Below, in pieces: positions 27,429-36,069 of a stretch of DNA of 64,000 bases. Where the stretch lies: contig CAVXRO010000008.1 of the NCBI GenBank assembly GCA_963764235.1, positions 124,001 through 188,000 on the forward strand. The letters are read 5' to 3'. The translations under genes were made by a program, and so were the position numbers. Source of the DNA: DATFVA01 sp963764235. GTDB taxonomy: Bacteria; Bacteroidota; Ignavibacteria; Ignavibacteriales; Ignavibacteriaceae. Below the pieces are notes generated by a model, which saw only the letters and a program-made list of their open reading frames with translations, had not been told where the DNA came from and made no database searches. Within the stretch, counting starts at the first letter, position 1, and each line of letters starts with the position of its first letter.

Positions 27429-28682
27429 TCATTTTTCAATATTAATGATTTCGTCATGAAGCTTTGGTCTTATTTTTATGAGCTTATTGTTTTCGCGCAT
27501 AGGGTATACACGGTTAGTAAGAAACACAACAAAAAGCTTCCTTACCGGGTCGGTCCATACCGAAGTTCCTGTAAATCCTGTATGTCCGTATGATTGATCA
27601 CTAAAAAGGCTGCCGGCGGACGAGCCTTCAGGCGACTTCATATCCCATCCAAGGGCTCTACCGTTTGATTGTCTTGTTAAAAATATTTTCACTGTTGATG
27701 AATCAATAATCCTTTTTCCTTCATAAATGCCTTTCTGCAGAAGCATCTGTAGTACTTTTGAAATATCTCCTGCAGTAGAGAATAATCCTGCGTGGCCCGA
27801 CACACCGTTCAGAAGCGAAGCAGTTTCATCGTGCACCTCACCGATCAGCAGCCTGTTCCTCCAGTAGTGATCGAACTCCGTCGGAGCTATCCTGTGTCTT
27901 AGTGCTTTCGGCGGATTATAATACGTATCGCCCATTTCCAGGGGACTGAATATCTCCTCACTACAGAACACATCAAGTGATTTTCCGGTAACTTTTTCAA
28001 TTACTTTTCCGAGCGTGATCATCCCGAGGTCGGAATAAACAGTTTTTGTCCCGGGAGAGTATGCAGGCTGTTCAGCATAGATATCATCCAGTACCTGCTG
28101 AGGATCAGAATAAAGTGCATAAAACTTTTTATATGCCGTGAGTCCGCTGTTGTGCATCAGTAGGTTTTTAATCGTCACGTTTTCTTTTCCGTTCTGTGCG
28201 AATGCAGGAATGTATGTTGAGACTTTATCATTTATGCTGAAGAGCTCCCTATCAACGCAGATCATAGCCGCGGTAGTCGTCGCTATTACTTTAGTTAATG
28301 AAGCCAGGTCGAAAATAGTATTGGTTGTTATCTCTGCCGAGCTGTCATTATAAGTGAGACGGCCGAACGGTTTTTCAAAGACTATGTTTCCGTCCTTCCA
28401 GACCAGCAGCACAGCCCCGGGGAAAGCACTGTCTTTAATGGAATTGTTGATAAGTCTTTCCACTTTGGAAAATGCAGGATTACTGATCGTATCATTTCGC
28501 GGTTTCTCAATGATCTTCAGAGGAGCGATCAAATGAGTTGTATCCGTTAGACTCTTTTGTTCACCGCCGGGAGTTGTTTTATTCTCATCCGCACCACCTG
28601 AGGTACTCTTTCCCGGTTCATTGCAGCTGAACCAGAACAGCCCGGTTATCATTACAATAATGAGCAGGAGACTATTTTTCAT
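27429..28682 (-). CDS. beta-lactamase-fold serine hydrolase lipoprotein (AmiE-like candidate)
   Basis: Exported serine hydrolase of the class C beta-lactamase/PBP4* family, 417 residues. The lipobox is FWFSC (Cys20). The catalytic SxxK is SLTK in FDLASLTKVIATTTA near residue 130, the YxN-like motif is YSD near 217, and the third motif is HTG (GHTGFTGTS). In Bacillus subtilis a family member, AmiE, removes peptides from muropeptides next to NagZ, and the same pairing is seen here. The start overlaps the end of the permease gene by 11 bases, showing coupling. Amidase, peptidase or esterase activity cannot be separated by sequence. Confidence 0.85.
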   Translation of the reverse strand: MKNSLLLIIVMITGLFWFSCNEPGKSTSGGADENKTTPGGEQKSLTDTTHLIAPLKIIEKPRNDTISNPAFSKVERLINNSIKDSAFPGAVLLVWKDGNIVFEKPFGRLTYNDSSAEITTNTIFDLASLTKVIATTTAAMICVDRELFSINDKVSTYIPAFAQNGKENVTIKNLLMHNSGLTAYKKFYALYSDPQQVLDDIYAEQPAYSPGTKTVYSDLGMITLGKVIEKVTGKSLDVFCSEEIFSPLEMGDTYYNPPKALRHRIAPTEFDHYWRNRLLIGEVHDETASLLNGVSGHAGLFSTAGDISKVLQMLLQKGIYEGKRIIDSSTVKIFLTRQSNGRALGWDMKSPEGSSAGSLFSDQSYGHTGFTGTSVWTDPVRKLFVVFLTNRVYPMRENNKLIKIRPKLHDEIINIEK

Positions 28683-29961
28683 TTGTTTTTTTGCCGAAGT
28701 CGGGATCTATTTTAAGAAAATAAGTTATCACAAAAGCGGGAATGGTTGAGATGGTCACCCAGACGAAAAAGTATTTGTAGCCGAGGAGCGACTGCATCCA
28801 TCCACTGATCATTCCGGGTACCATCATTCCCAGTGCCATTAGTCCCGTTGCAATTGCATAATGTGCTGTCTTGTGATTACCCTCGGAAATATAAATAAGT
28901 ACTAGAAGGAAAGCTGTAAAACCAAACCCATAGCCGAACTGCTCGATGGCGACCATAATATTAACCATCAGTAAGCTGGAGTCCTGCGTGAAAGAAAGGT
29001 ATACATAAACAAGATCGGGCAGGTTGATCGCAATAAGCATCCACCACAACCAGGACTTTAAGCCTTTTTTCGCGGCAAGAAATCCTCCGAGCAGACCGCC
29101 GAGCGTTAAAGCGATAACTCCTACGGTGCCATATATGAATCCGACACTCTCTGTAGATAGCGCGAGTCCTCCAGACTCTTTGGGATCAAGAAGGAAAGGG
29201 GAAGTGAGCTTTGCCAGCTGTGCTTCACCGAATCTATAGAACAGAATGAAAAGGAGAATAACAACGATCTGGTCTTTTCTGAAAAAGGTAACGAAAGTTT
29301 TCAGGAATTCACTTAAAATAGACTTCGCATCAGCAGAAGCTGTGGGTCCGTCGGATGCAGGGAAAGGGAGTATGAAGTTATGATAGAGGAAAAGCAGGAA
29401 GAAAAGAACACCGATTGAAGTTAATGAAATCATCCAGGCCATCGGGATGTCGTTGAGACTAACTTCGAGATAGCCTGCAAAGATCACCAGTAGTCCCTGA
29501 CCCGCTATCATCGCGAACCTATAGAAGGTGCTGCGGAAACCAACGAACCACACCTGGTCGTGTTTCGTTAATCCCAGCATATAGAATCCATCTGCGGCTA
29601 TATCGTGGGTAGCGGAGCTGAACGCGATAAGCCAGAAGAAAAGCAGAGTTAAGACGAAGAAAGACGGCAGAGTGACCGTAAAAGCAACGCCTCCAAGTCC
29701 CAGCGCGATAACAAGCTGCATAGTTATAATCCAGAAACGCTTGGTTCTCAGTATATCAACAAAGGGGCTCCATAATGGCTTTATCACCCATGGAAGATAA
29801 AGGAGGCTGGTGTACACAGCAATGTCTGTGTTGGATATTCCAAGACGTTTGTACAAGATAACCGACACGGTCATCACCATAACGTACGGGAGGCCTTCTG
29901 CAAAATATAGCGACGGCGCCCATGCCCAGCCGTTCATATATTCTTTTTTGATTTTACTCAT
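28672..29961 (-). CDS. AmpG-like MFS permease
   Basis: Inner-membrane transporter of 429 residues with about twelve helices. It begins GWAWAPSLYFAEGLPYVMVM and has LLYLPWVIKPLWSPFVD, and SSATHDIAADGFY near residue 115. These are hallmarks of the AmpG/PAT branch that imports GlcNAc-anhydroMurNAc muropeptides. It is second gene of the operon: the sugar kinase is 73 bases upstream and the serine hydrolase overlaps its 3' end. Transport of amino-sugar muropeptides is inferred from family and context; a related small solute remains possible. Confidence 0.85.
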   Translation of the reverse strand: MSKIKKEYMNGWAWAPSLYFAEGLPYVMVMTVSVILYKRLGISNTDIAVYTSLLYLPWVIKPLWSPFVDILRTKRFWIITMQLVIALGLGGVAFTVTLPSFFVLTLLFFWLIAFSSATHDIAADGFYMLGLTKHDQVWFVGFRSTFYRFAMIAGQGLLVIFAGYLEVSLNDIPMAWMISLTSIGVLFFLLFLYHNFILPFPASDGPTASADAKSILSEFLKTFVTFFRKDQIVVILLFILFYRFGEAQLAKLTSPFLLDPKESGGLALSTESVGFIYGTVGVIALTLGGLLGGFLAAKKGLKSWLWWMLIAINLPDLVYVYLSFTQDSSLLMVNIMVAIEQFGYGFGFTAFLLVLIYISEGNHKTAHYAIATGLMALGMMVPGMISGWMQSLLGYKYFFVWVTISTIPAFVITYFLKIDPDFGKKTNEK

Positions 29962-30034
29962 CGGGAATTGGCTGTGAAGATTTGCTCAAATAGCTTTTCA
30001 TAAGCGCTGTAAGATCCTGCAATACTGAAAATAT

Positions 30035-30961
30035 TCATAAGGACTTTTCCCGGGCCGACAATAAATTCTGTGCCATTATTACTGCTCCCATCTCCGGCGG
30101 ATGTTTTCGCGCAATGAGTTCCATGCCTTGCATTGCGGTAATCTTTTCGTTCATGAGCCGGGAATAGTAGTTATCATTCTCAACCAGCGAGCCGATCATT
30201 GCAAGTTTAAGCGGATCCTCTTTCATCTTCTTCTTAACAGCCTTTACCTGTTTTATTAGCTCGCCGGCTTCCTCATCAAGAATTTTCTTTGCCTCTTTAA
30301 TATTCTCGTCGGCGCATCTGATTGTGAACAAGGCGATCGATGCCGCATCGAACCCCGGATTGTGAACAAGACTGATAAGGTCATCTTCAGTATCTATGTG
30401 AAAAATTGTTCTAAACTGATCGAACATTTCACTGGTCTGATCACGGCCATCAAGTACTCCGGCTATGAGTCTTAGAGTTTTCACACCTATAGAGTAGCCG
30501 CTTCCCTCATCACCGATCACCCTGCCGAATCCACCCGCGCGATGTATTCGTCCCGACTTATCCTTCCCGAAAATAACCGAGCCTGTTCCTGCGATCAGCA
30601 CAGCGCCCGGTTCACCGCCTAATGCACCTTCCAGGGCCGCACGTGCGTCGCTTTCGACGAAAATATTAGTGAAACCTTCAGGGAGTTTTTTCAGGAGCGA
30701 TTCCTTCAGCATATCGGCGTGAAGTTTTCTGCCTGCGCCTGAAATACCTGCCATAACTATGAGAATGTTATCGAAAGAAGAGTCGAGTTTTGTTAGTCCC
30801 GATTTAACCAGGGAAATAATATTTGCAGCCGCCTTATCATTACCTGTCGAAAGAAAATTAGCGGGACCGCCTGACAGCTCAAGTACCGGTTTGCCCGATT
30901 CATCTGCGAACACACATTTTGTTTTTGTACCCCCGCCGTCCAGGCCCACAATATAATTCAT
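30035..30961 (-). CDS. BadF/BadG-family amino-sugar kinase (GlcNAc/MurNAc kinase-like)
   Basis: ASKHA-fold kinase of 308 residues. The phosphate-1 loop is YIVGLDGGGTKTKCVFAD at the N-terminus, GTGSVIFG near residue 125 and the adenosine-side motif GDEGSGYSIG near 150. The family includes eukaryotic NagK and clostridial MurK, which phosphorylates MurNAc and GlcNAc. With NagZ, an AmpG-like permease and an AmiE-like hydrolase on the same strand, a role in recycling sugars from cell wall is likely. No MurQ etherase is in the window. It is first gene of the leftward operon. Confidence 0.86.
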   Translation of the reverse strand: MNYIVGLDGGGTKTKCVFADESGKPVLELSGGPANFLSTGNDKAAANIISLVKSGLTKLDSSFDNILIVMAGISGAGRKLHADMLKESLLKKLPEGFTNIFVESDARAALEGALGGEPGAVLIAGTGSVIFGKDKSGRIHRAGGFGRVIGDEGSGYSIGVKTLRLIAGVLDGRDQTSEMFDQFRTIFHIDTEDDLISLVHNPGFDAASIALFTIRCADENIKEAKKILDEEAGELIKQVKAVKKKMKEDPLKLAMIGSLVENDNYYSRLMNEKITAMQGMELIARKHPPEMGAVIMAQNLLSAREKSL

Positions 30962-31103
30962 ATATTTCTACTGATATTGTTTCCTTCAAAGATAAGAAAA
31001 AGAACCTATTTTTGAACTGTACCTGATCCCCTCTTTTTCCCTGCTAATGACCGGGAAATTCATTATATTTTAATGAGGTAATAAACTTGAGCCGGAGAAA
31101 AGA

Positions 31104-32606
31104 ATGAACGATCACGAAGAATATTTTAGAAAATTTCGTGAAAATACAATAGGATACGATAAGACTTTCAGCTCGCCTTACGGTGAGCAGAAGATAATTT
31201 ATGCCGACTGGATAGCAAGCGGCAGACTCTATGCCCCGATCGAACATAAGATGTGTGAGGATTTTGCTCCTCTCGTAGGCAACACACACTCAGAGGCAAG
31301 TATAACCGGTACCACAATGACCTTCTCCTATCACACAGCCCATAACATCATCAAGAAACACTGCAACGCATCAAAAGATGATGTTATTTTAACAGCAGGC
31401 TCAGGTATGACGGCGCTGATCAATAAGTTCCAGAGAATGCTGGGGCTAAGAGTACCCGAGCAGCTGAAGGATTACCTCAAATTTCCGGAGGAACTTCGTC
31501 CCGTTGTTTTCATTACTCATATGGAACATCATTCGAACCAGACATCCTGGCTGGAAACAATAGCTGACGTCATCGTCATCGCTCCGGACGAAGAAGGGTT
31601 AATAGACCTGGATGATTTTAAAAAGAAACTGGACAAATACAAAGACCGCAGGTTAAAGATCGGCTCTTTCACTGCCTGCTCTAACGTTACGGGTATTGAA
31701 GCTCCTTACTATAAGCTCGCCAAAATGATGCACGAAAACGGCGGACTTTGCTTTGTTGATTTCGCATGTTCTGCTCCTTACATAGATATTAATATGCATC
31801 CCGGGGACCCTCTTGAAAAGCTGGATGCAATATTCTTTTCACCGCATAAATTTCTCGGCGGACCAGGAACGTCGGGTGTTATGATCTTCGATTCCAAACT
31901 TTATAAGAATAAAGTACCTGATAATCCCGGCGGCGGTACAGTCGACTGGACAAACCCGTGGGGACAGCATAAGTTCGTCAACAATATTGAAGCAAGAGAA
32001 GACGGCGGAACTCCCGCATTCCTGCAGACAATCCGTGCGGCGCTGTGCATCAGGTTAAAAGAAGAGATGGGCGTTGAGAACATCAGGGAACGCGAAGAAG
32101 AACTTGTTGGCATTGCATTCCGGGAGTTAAGAAAAGTACCTTCTCTACATATTCTCGCAGACAATATTGAGCACAGGCTGGGAGCGATATCATTTTATAT
32201 TGACGACATTCATTACAACCTGATTGTGAAGCTCCTTAACGACCGCTTCGGGGTGCAGGTGAGAGGCGGGTGCTCGTGTGCAGGTACATACGGACATTAC
32301 CTTCTTCACGTTGGTCCCGATCAATCGCGCCTTATTACCGAAGAAATCAACACAGGAGATTTTTCTAACAAACCCGGCTGGGTAAGGATGTCTGTTCACC
32401 CCACCATGACAAACGATGAAATCTATTATATTGCTGACGCAATAAAACAGATTGCCGTGAACATCGACGAATGGAAGAAAGATTATACCTACTCATCTAA
32501 GAACAACGAGTTTTACCACATCTCAAAAAATGGCAGAGAAGAAGATGAGATAAGAAAATGGTTTACGATGGAAAGTAAGATCGAAGAAACTACAAAAGCA
32601 ACCTGA
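31104..32606 (+). CDS. class V aminotransferase (cysteine desulfurase-like)
   Basis: PLP-dependent enzyme of 500 residues. The cofactor lysine is in FFSPHKFLGGPGTSG near residue 249, and the distal motif is RGGCSCAGTYGH near 390. NTHSEASITG and MEHHSNQTSW are typical of the NifS/Csd-like group with a long C-terminal extension. The cysteine-rich GCSC motif suggests sulfur handling, but the long form is not a standard IscS/SufS and no Fe-S genes adjoin it. AGCCGGAGA precedes the ATG. The cytidylate-kinase-like gene follows 45 bases later on the same strand. Confidence 0.88.
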   Translation: MNDHEEYFRKFRENTIGYDKTFSSPYGEQKIIYADWIASGRLYAPIEHKMCEDFAPLVGNTHSEASITGTTMTFSYHTAHNIIKKHCNASKDDVILTAGSGMTALINKFQRMLGLRVPEQLKDYLKFPEELRPVVFITHMEHHSNQTSWLETIADVIVIAPDEEGLIDLDDFKKKLDKYKDRRLKIGSFTACSNVTGIEAPYYKLAKMMHENGGLCFVDFACSAPYIDINMHPGDPLEKLDAIFFSPHKFLGGPGTSGVMIFDSKLYKNKVPDNPGGGTVDWTNPWGQHKFVNNIEAREDGGTPAFLQTIRAALCIRLKEEMGVENIREREEELVGIAFRELRKVPSLHILADNIEHRLGAISFYIDDIHYNLIVKLLNDRFGVQVRGGCSCAGTYGHYLLHVGPDQSRLITEEINTGDFSNKPGWVRMSVHPTMTNDEIYYIADAIKQIAVNIDEWKKDYTYSSKNNEFYHISKNGREEDEIRKWFTMESKIEETTKAT

Positions 32607-32651
32607 TAGAGGAACTCTTCAATTCCTCTGCAGTATGAAGGAGGGATTAAA

Positions 32652-33365
32652 ATGAGAGTAACAGGCATATACGAAAAATGCCGGATCTACATCGAGTCAC
32701 ACAATGTCCCGTCGCAGTACAGGCCAAAATTCCCCTGCATAACAGTATCACGCCAGACAGGCACCCGCGCCGATATCATCGGACATAAGCTTGTTGATCT
32801 AATGAACCGTTATTCAGGCGAAGAAACAACCGAGTGGACCTACTTCGACAAAAATCTTATAGAAAAGGTTGTTGAAGACCATCACCTGCCCACGATTCTC
32901 GCTAAGTATATGGATGAGGACAAAGTTTTCAACCTGAAGAATATGGTTAATGAAATTCTGGGGAACCCATCGGGATATACTTTTGTAAAGAAGATGTCGG
33001 AAACTATCCTACAGATTGCACGTTTGGGTAAAGCCGTAATAATAGGCCGGGGAGGCAATGTAATTACAGCGAAGCTGCCGAATGCGTTTCATGTCCGGCT
33101 GGTTGCACCGCTGGAATTGCGGGCAAGGCAGGCACAGGAAGCATATGAGATGAATAACTATCACGATGCACTCGACTTTGTGAAAAGAGAGGACGCATCG
33201 AGAAGGAATTATCTCAAAACATATTTCCTGAAGGACATTGAAGATCCCTTGCTTTATCATCTTGTGGTAAATACATCGGCGCTTAGCTATGATGAAGCCG
33301 CCGAACTCATTGCCGGCTCCGTTGTGCGCAGGTTCCGTGAGCTTTACCATAGTTCACCTGTATGA
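32652..33365 (+). CDS. cytidylate kinase-like family protein
   Basis: Protein of 237 residues in the cytidylate-kinase-like family (P-loop kinase fold). The usual glycine-rich P-loop is replaced by ITVSRQTGTRADIIGHKL at about residues 31-48. Downstream are IIGRGGNVITAKLPNAFHVRLVAP and the LID-like segment REDASRRNYLKTYF, both found in this group. The substrate has not been established for the family. GAAGGAGGG lies just before the ATG. It probably forms a unit with the class V aminotransferase gene upstream. Confidence 0.87.
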   Translation: MRVTGIYEKCRIYIESHNVPSQYRPKFPCITVSRQTGTRADIIGHKLVDLMNRYSGEETTEWTYFDKNLIEKVVEDHHLPTILAKYMDEDKVFNLKNMVNEILGNPSGYTFVKKMSETILQIARLGKAVIIGRGGNVITAKLPNAFHVRLVAPLELRARQAQEAYEMNNYHDALDFVKREDASRRNYLKTYFLKDIEDPLLYHLVVNTSALSYDEAAELIAGSVVRRFRELYHSSPV

Positions 33366-33490
33366 CGCCGAATATCCTGTAAAAAGAGGGGGAGCATTTC
33401 GCTCTCTTCTAGCGCTTGATTAGCAACATATTTGCTTTGTTCAGGCATTTAATTTATTTTATTATAAATAAATTTGGATACGGGGAATAC

Positions 33491-33919
33491 ATGGGAGCTT
33501 TCATAAAATTAAATCAGAATACAATCTATATATTTTTATTCTTGTTAATCGTTTCTGCACTAATAGCAGGCTGCAGTAATTCAACTGAGCCGGTTGATTC
33601 AGGAGAGGCGAGGTTAATATTGACAGCCGAAAAATTTTCAGGGAATGCCCCTTTGAATGTAAAGCTTTCAGCGAAAATTGCAGGGAATAAGGATGGAATT
33701 TCAGGACGTGTACCTGATTATATCTTATTTGTAAGTCCTGGATTAACTATGATTCCCTCTGCTTTCCCTGATACCTCCCAGCCATTAACTGCTGAGTGGG
33801 ACTATGAAAATACATACAATTGGAAAGGTGAATATAAGTTTGTGCTGCTGTACCAGGGAATAAAGGATAGCAGCGATTTTGAGCTATGGTCGGATACTCT
33901 GATAATCAGAGTGAATTAA
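33491..33919 (+). CDS. small lipoprotein of unknown function
   Basis: Exported lipoprotein of 142 residues. The ATG at 33491 was chosen over an upstream one because GGGGA lies before it and it starts a proper signal peptide with lipobox IAGC (Cys at about residue 26). The mature part, ARLILTAEKFSGNAPLNVKLSAKIAG, looks like a PKD/Ig-type fold, where GNAPLTV-type motifs are common. No catalytic motif is seen. It stops 35 bases before the repeat-protein gene, with which it may be expressed. Confidence 0.75.
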   Translation: MGAFIKLNQNTIYIFLFLLIVSALIAGCSNSTEPVDSGEARLILTAEKFSGNAPLNVKLSAKIAGNKDGISGRVPDYILFVSPGLTMIPSAFPDTSQPLTAEWDYENTYNWKGEYKFVLLYQGIKDSSDFELWSDTLIIRVN

Positions 33920-33954
33920 AGCGGTTTTTGTTATTCAAAATAGGGTGTAATGAA

Positions 33955-36054
33955 ATGAGATTAATAAAATTATTTATCTTCTTATGCATAATGCCGGGTG
34001 CTCCTTTTATCTCCGCTCAATGGGTTCAACAGAGTCCATTACCCACAGGATCTAATCTTACTGCAGCCAGCTTTATTAATAATGAAACAGGCTGGATGGC
34101 CGGGGAAAATGGTGTTATTGCTAAGACGACAAATTCGGGAGAATCCTGGATCATCCAAAGAGAACACCAGCCGGAACATATAAGAGCAATCTATTTTACT
34201 GATCAGAACAACGGCTGGGCAGCAGGTCATTCCTACCTTCCTTCGGAAGGGTTATTTTTACGGACAACTAACGGAGGCGAGGAATGGTTTGATGCGGGTC
34301 TTGTAACTTCCCGGTTGCTGAATTCTGTTTATTTTATTAATTCTGAAGTGGGCTGGATCGTTGGAAACAGCGGTATAATTCTAAAAACGACTGACAGCGG
34401 TGAAAACTGGGTGAGTCAGGTTAGCGGGTGTTCAGTAGCGTTATATTCAGTTCAATTCCTTAACGATAGTTTAGGCTGGGCGGTAGGGGACCAAAAAACA
34501 ATTTTGAAAACAACCGACGGCGGGACAAACTGGATAGTAAAAGTTTCCTCAAACTGGAATCAATTATCGTCTGTCTACTTCATTGATAGTAATAGAGGCT
34601 GGACTGTCGGTTTTGACGGAACTATCTTCAAAACAACTGACGGCGGGGATTCATGGGAATTGAAACCATGTCCTTCCTTTAATAACCTCAACTCAATTTT
34701 CTTTACCGATGCATCTAATGGTTATATAGCCGGGTATGACGGAACAATACTAAAAACTTCCGATGGAGGCGAGAACTGGTTACTGAAAATCAGCGGAATA
34801 TCTGACGATTTGAATTTTATTAGTTTTTCCGATGCAAACACCGGCTGGATTACCGGTGATTTTGGGGCAATCCTGAAAAGCACAGATAGCGGAGAAAATT
34901 GGGAGAATCAGATGAAGGGAACGTCAGCTAGTTTGATTTCAATATATTTTATCAATGACAGGGTAGGCTGGATAGCGGGATTGCGGGGGACTATTTTAAA
35001 TACTACGGATGGAGGAATAAACTGGACCAGACAAGAGAGCAGCAATACAGCTTATCTCTCTTCAGTTTTCTTTATAAATGAAACGACCGGATGGGTAACC
35101 GGAGATAATGGAATTATCCTGAAGACGACTAATGGAGGTTTAGTCTGGGAGCCCCGGAACTCAGGTACCAGCATAAAATTATATTCCGTTTTTTTTATTA
35201 ATGCCTATGTAGGATGGGCAGTAGGTAATTATGGAGAGATCCTTAAATCAACTGATGGGGGTGCGAACTGGTACGAACAACAAAGCGGAACTACTAATGA
35301 ATTAGAAAGCATTTATTTTCTTAATGAGAATGTTGGATTTATAGCAGGATGGTATGGCATATTATTAAAAACAATCGATGGGGGCCAATCGTGGAATAGC
35401 TATCCAACAACCTATTCGTTTGAGGAAATCCGGTTCATCAATGACAGTACAGGCTGGGCGGTTGGACCGGGTAGAACCATCATTAAGACAACAGATTGCG
35501 GTGAAACCTGGATAACTCAAAACATTGGCGGCGGACCAGAGTTTCTGCACTCATGTTACTTTGCAGATCAAAATAATGGGTGGGCTGTTGGAGAAGATGG
35601 CCTCATCCTTAAGACTTCCGACGGAGGAACATCCTGGGGAATACAGAACAGCGGTACCATAGAAGATTTAACTTCAGTGTTCTTTACTGACAATAAAAAG
35701 GGGTGGATAACCGGATTATACGGCATAATACTTAATACTATTAATGGCGGCGGCATTACCGGAAATAAGAAAGATGATTTCAATCCTTCAAACAGTTTCT
35801 CTCTTCTTCAAAATTATCCCAATCCATTTAACCCTACAACTACTATCAGGTATGAGATACCCAAGAGGGAATTCGTATCGTTAAGGATTTTTGATATCCT
35901 TGGAAGGGAAGTATCAGCTTTGATCAACAAAGAACAAAATGCCGGGACATATGAGATCGAATTTAACGGAAGCGCACTTCCAAGTGGTGTTTATGTTTAT
36001 AGATTATCAGCGGGAAAATATTCTGCCGCGAGGAAGCTGCTGCTGCTCAAATGA
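33955..36054 (+). CDS. secreted Ycf48/BNR-like repeat protein with type IX sorting domain
   Basis: Secreted protein of 699 residues. The ATG at 33955 starts a signal peptide that ends PFISAQ. The body is fourteen repeats of about 42-43 residues with a pattern (I/V)YFINxxxGWAVGxxGxILKTTDGGxxW, as in Ycf48/Hcf136-type propellers. Fourteen repeats would make two seven-bladed propellers. After a short linker, the C-terminal ~80 residues are a type IX secretion sorting domain starting LLQNYPNPFNPTTTIRYEIP and ending SGVYVYRLSAGKYSAARKLLLLK. Family members bind partner proteins, but the role here is unknown. It ends 15 bases from a convergent aldehyde dehydrogenase gene. Confidence 0.9.
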   Translation: MRLIKLFIFLCIMPGAPFISAQWVQQSPLPTGSNLTAASFINNETGWMAGENGVIAKTTNSGESWIIQREHQPEHIRAIYFTDQNNGWAAGHSYLPSEGLFLRTTNGGEEWFDAGLVTSRLLNSVYFINSEVGWIVGNSGIILKTTDSGENWVSQVSGCSVALYSVQFLNDSLGWAVGDQKTILKTTDGGTNWIVKVSSNWNQLSSVYFIDSNRGWTVGFDGTIFKTTDGGDSWELKPCPSFNNLNSIFFTDASNGYIAGYDGTILKTSDGGENWLLKISGISDDLNFISFSDANTGWITGDFGAILKSTDSGENWENQMKGTSASLISIYFINDRVGWIAGLRGTILNTTDGGINWTRQESSNTAYLSSVFFINETTGWVTGDNGIILKTTNGGLVWEPRNSGTSIKLYSVFFINAYVGWAVGNYGEILKSTDGGANWYEQQSGTTNELESIYFLNENVGFIAGWYGILLKTIDGGQSWNSYPTTYSFEEIRFINDSTGWAVGPGRTIIKTTDCGETWITQNIGGGPEFLHSCYFADQNNGWAVGEDGLILKTSDGGTSWGIQNSGTIEDLTSVFFTDNKKGWITGLYGIILNTINGGGITGNKKDDFNPSNSFSLLQNYPNPFNPTTTIRYEIPKREFVSLRIFDILGREVSALINKEQNAGTYEIEFNGSALPSGVYVYRLSAGKYSAARKLLLLK

Positions 36055-36069
36055 TCAGAGATATTAACT

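Noticed and set aside
22290..27436. AATCTTA/TCTTCAATC-like low-complexity stretches near 22290-22316 and 27402-27436
   Set aside because: Short AT-rich quasi-repeats common in intergenic DNA of such genomes; too little structure to claim a feature.
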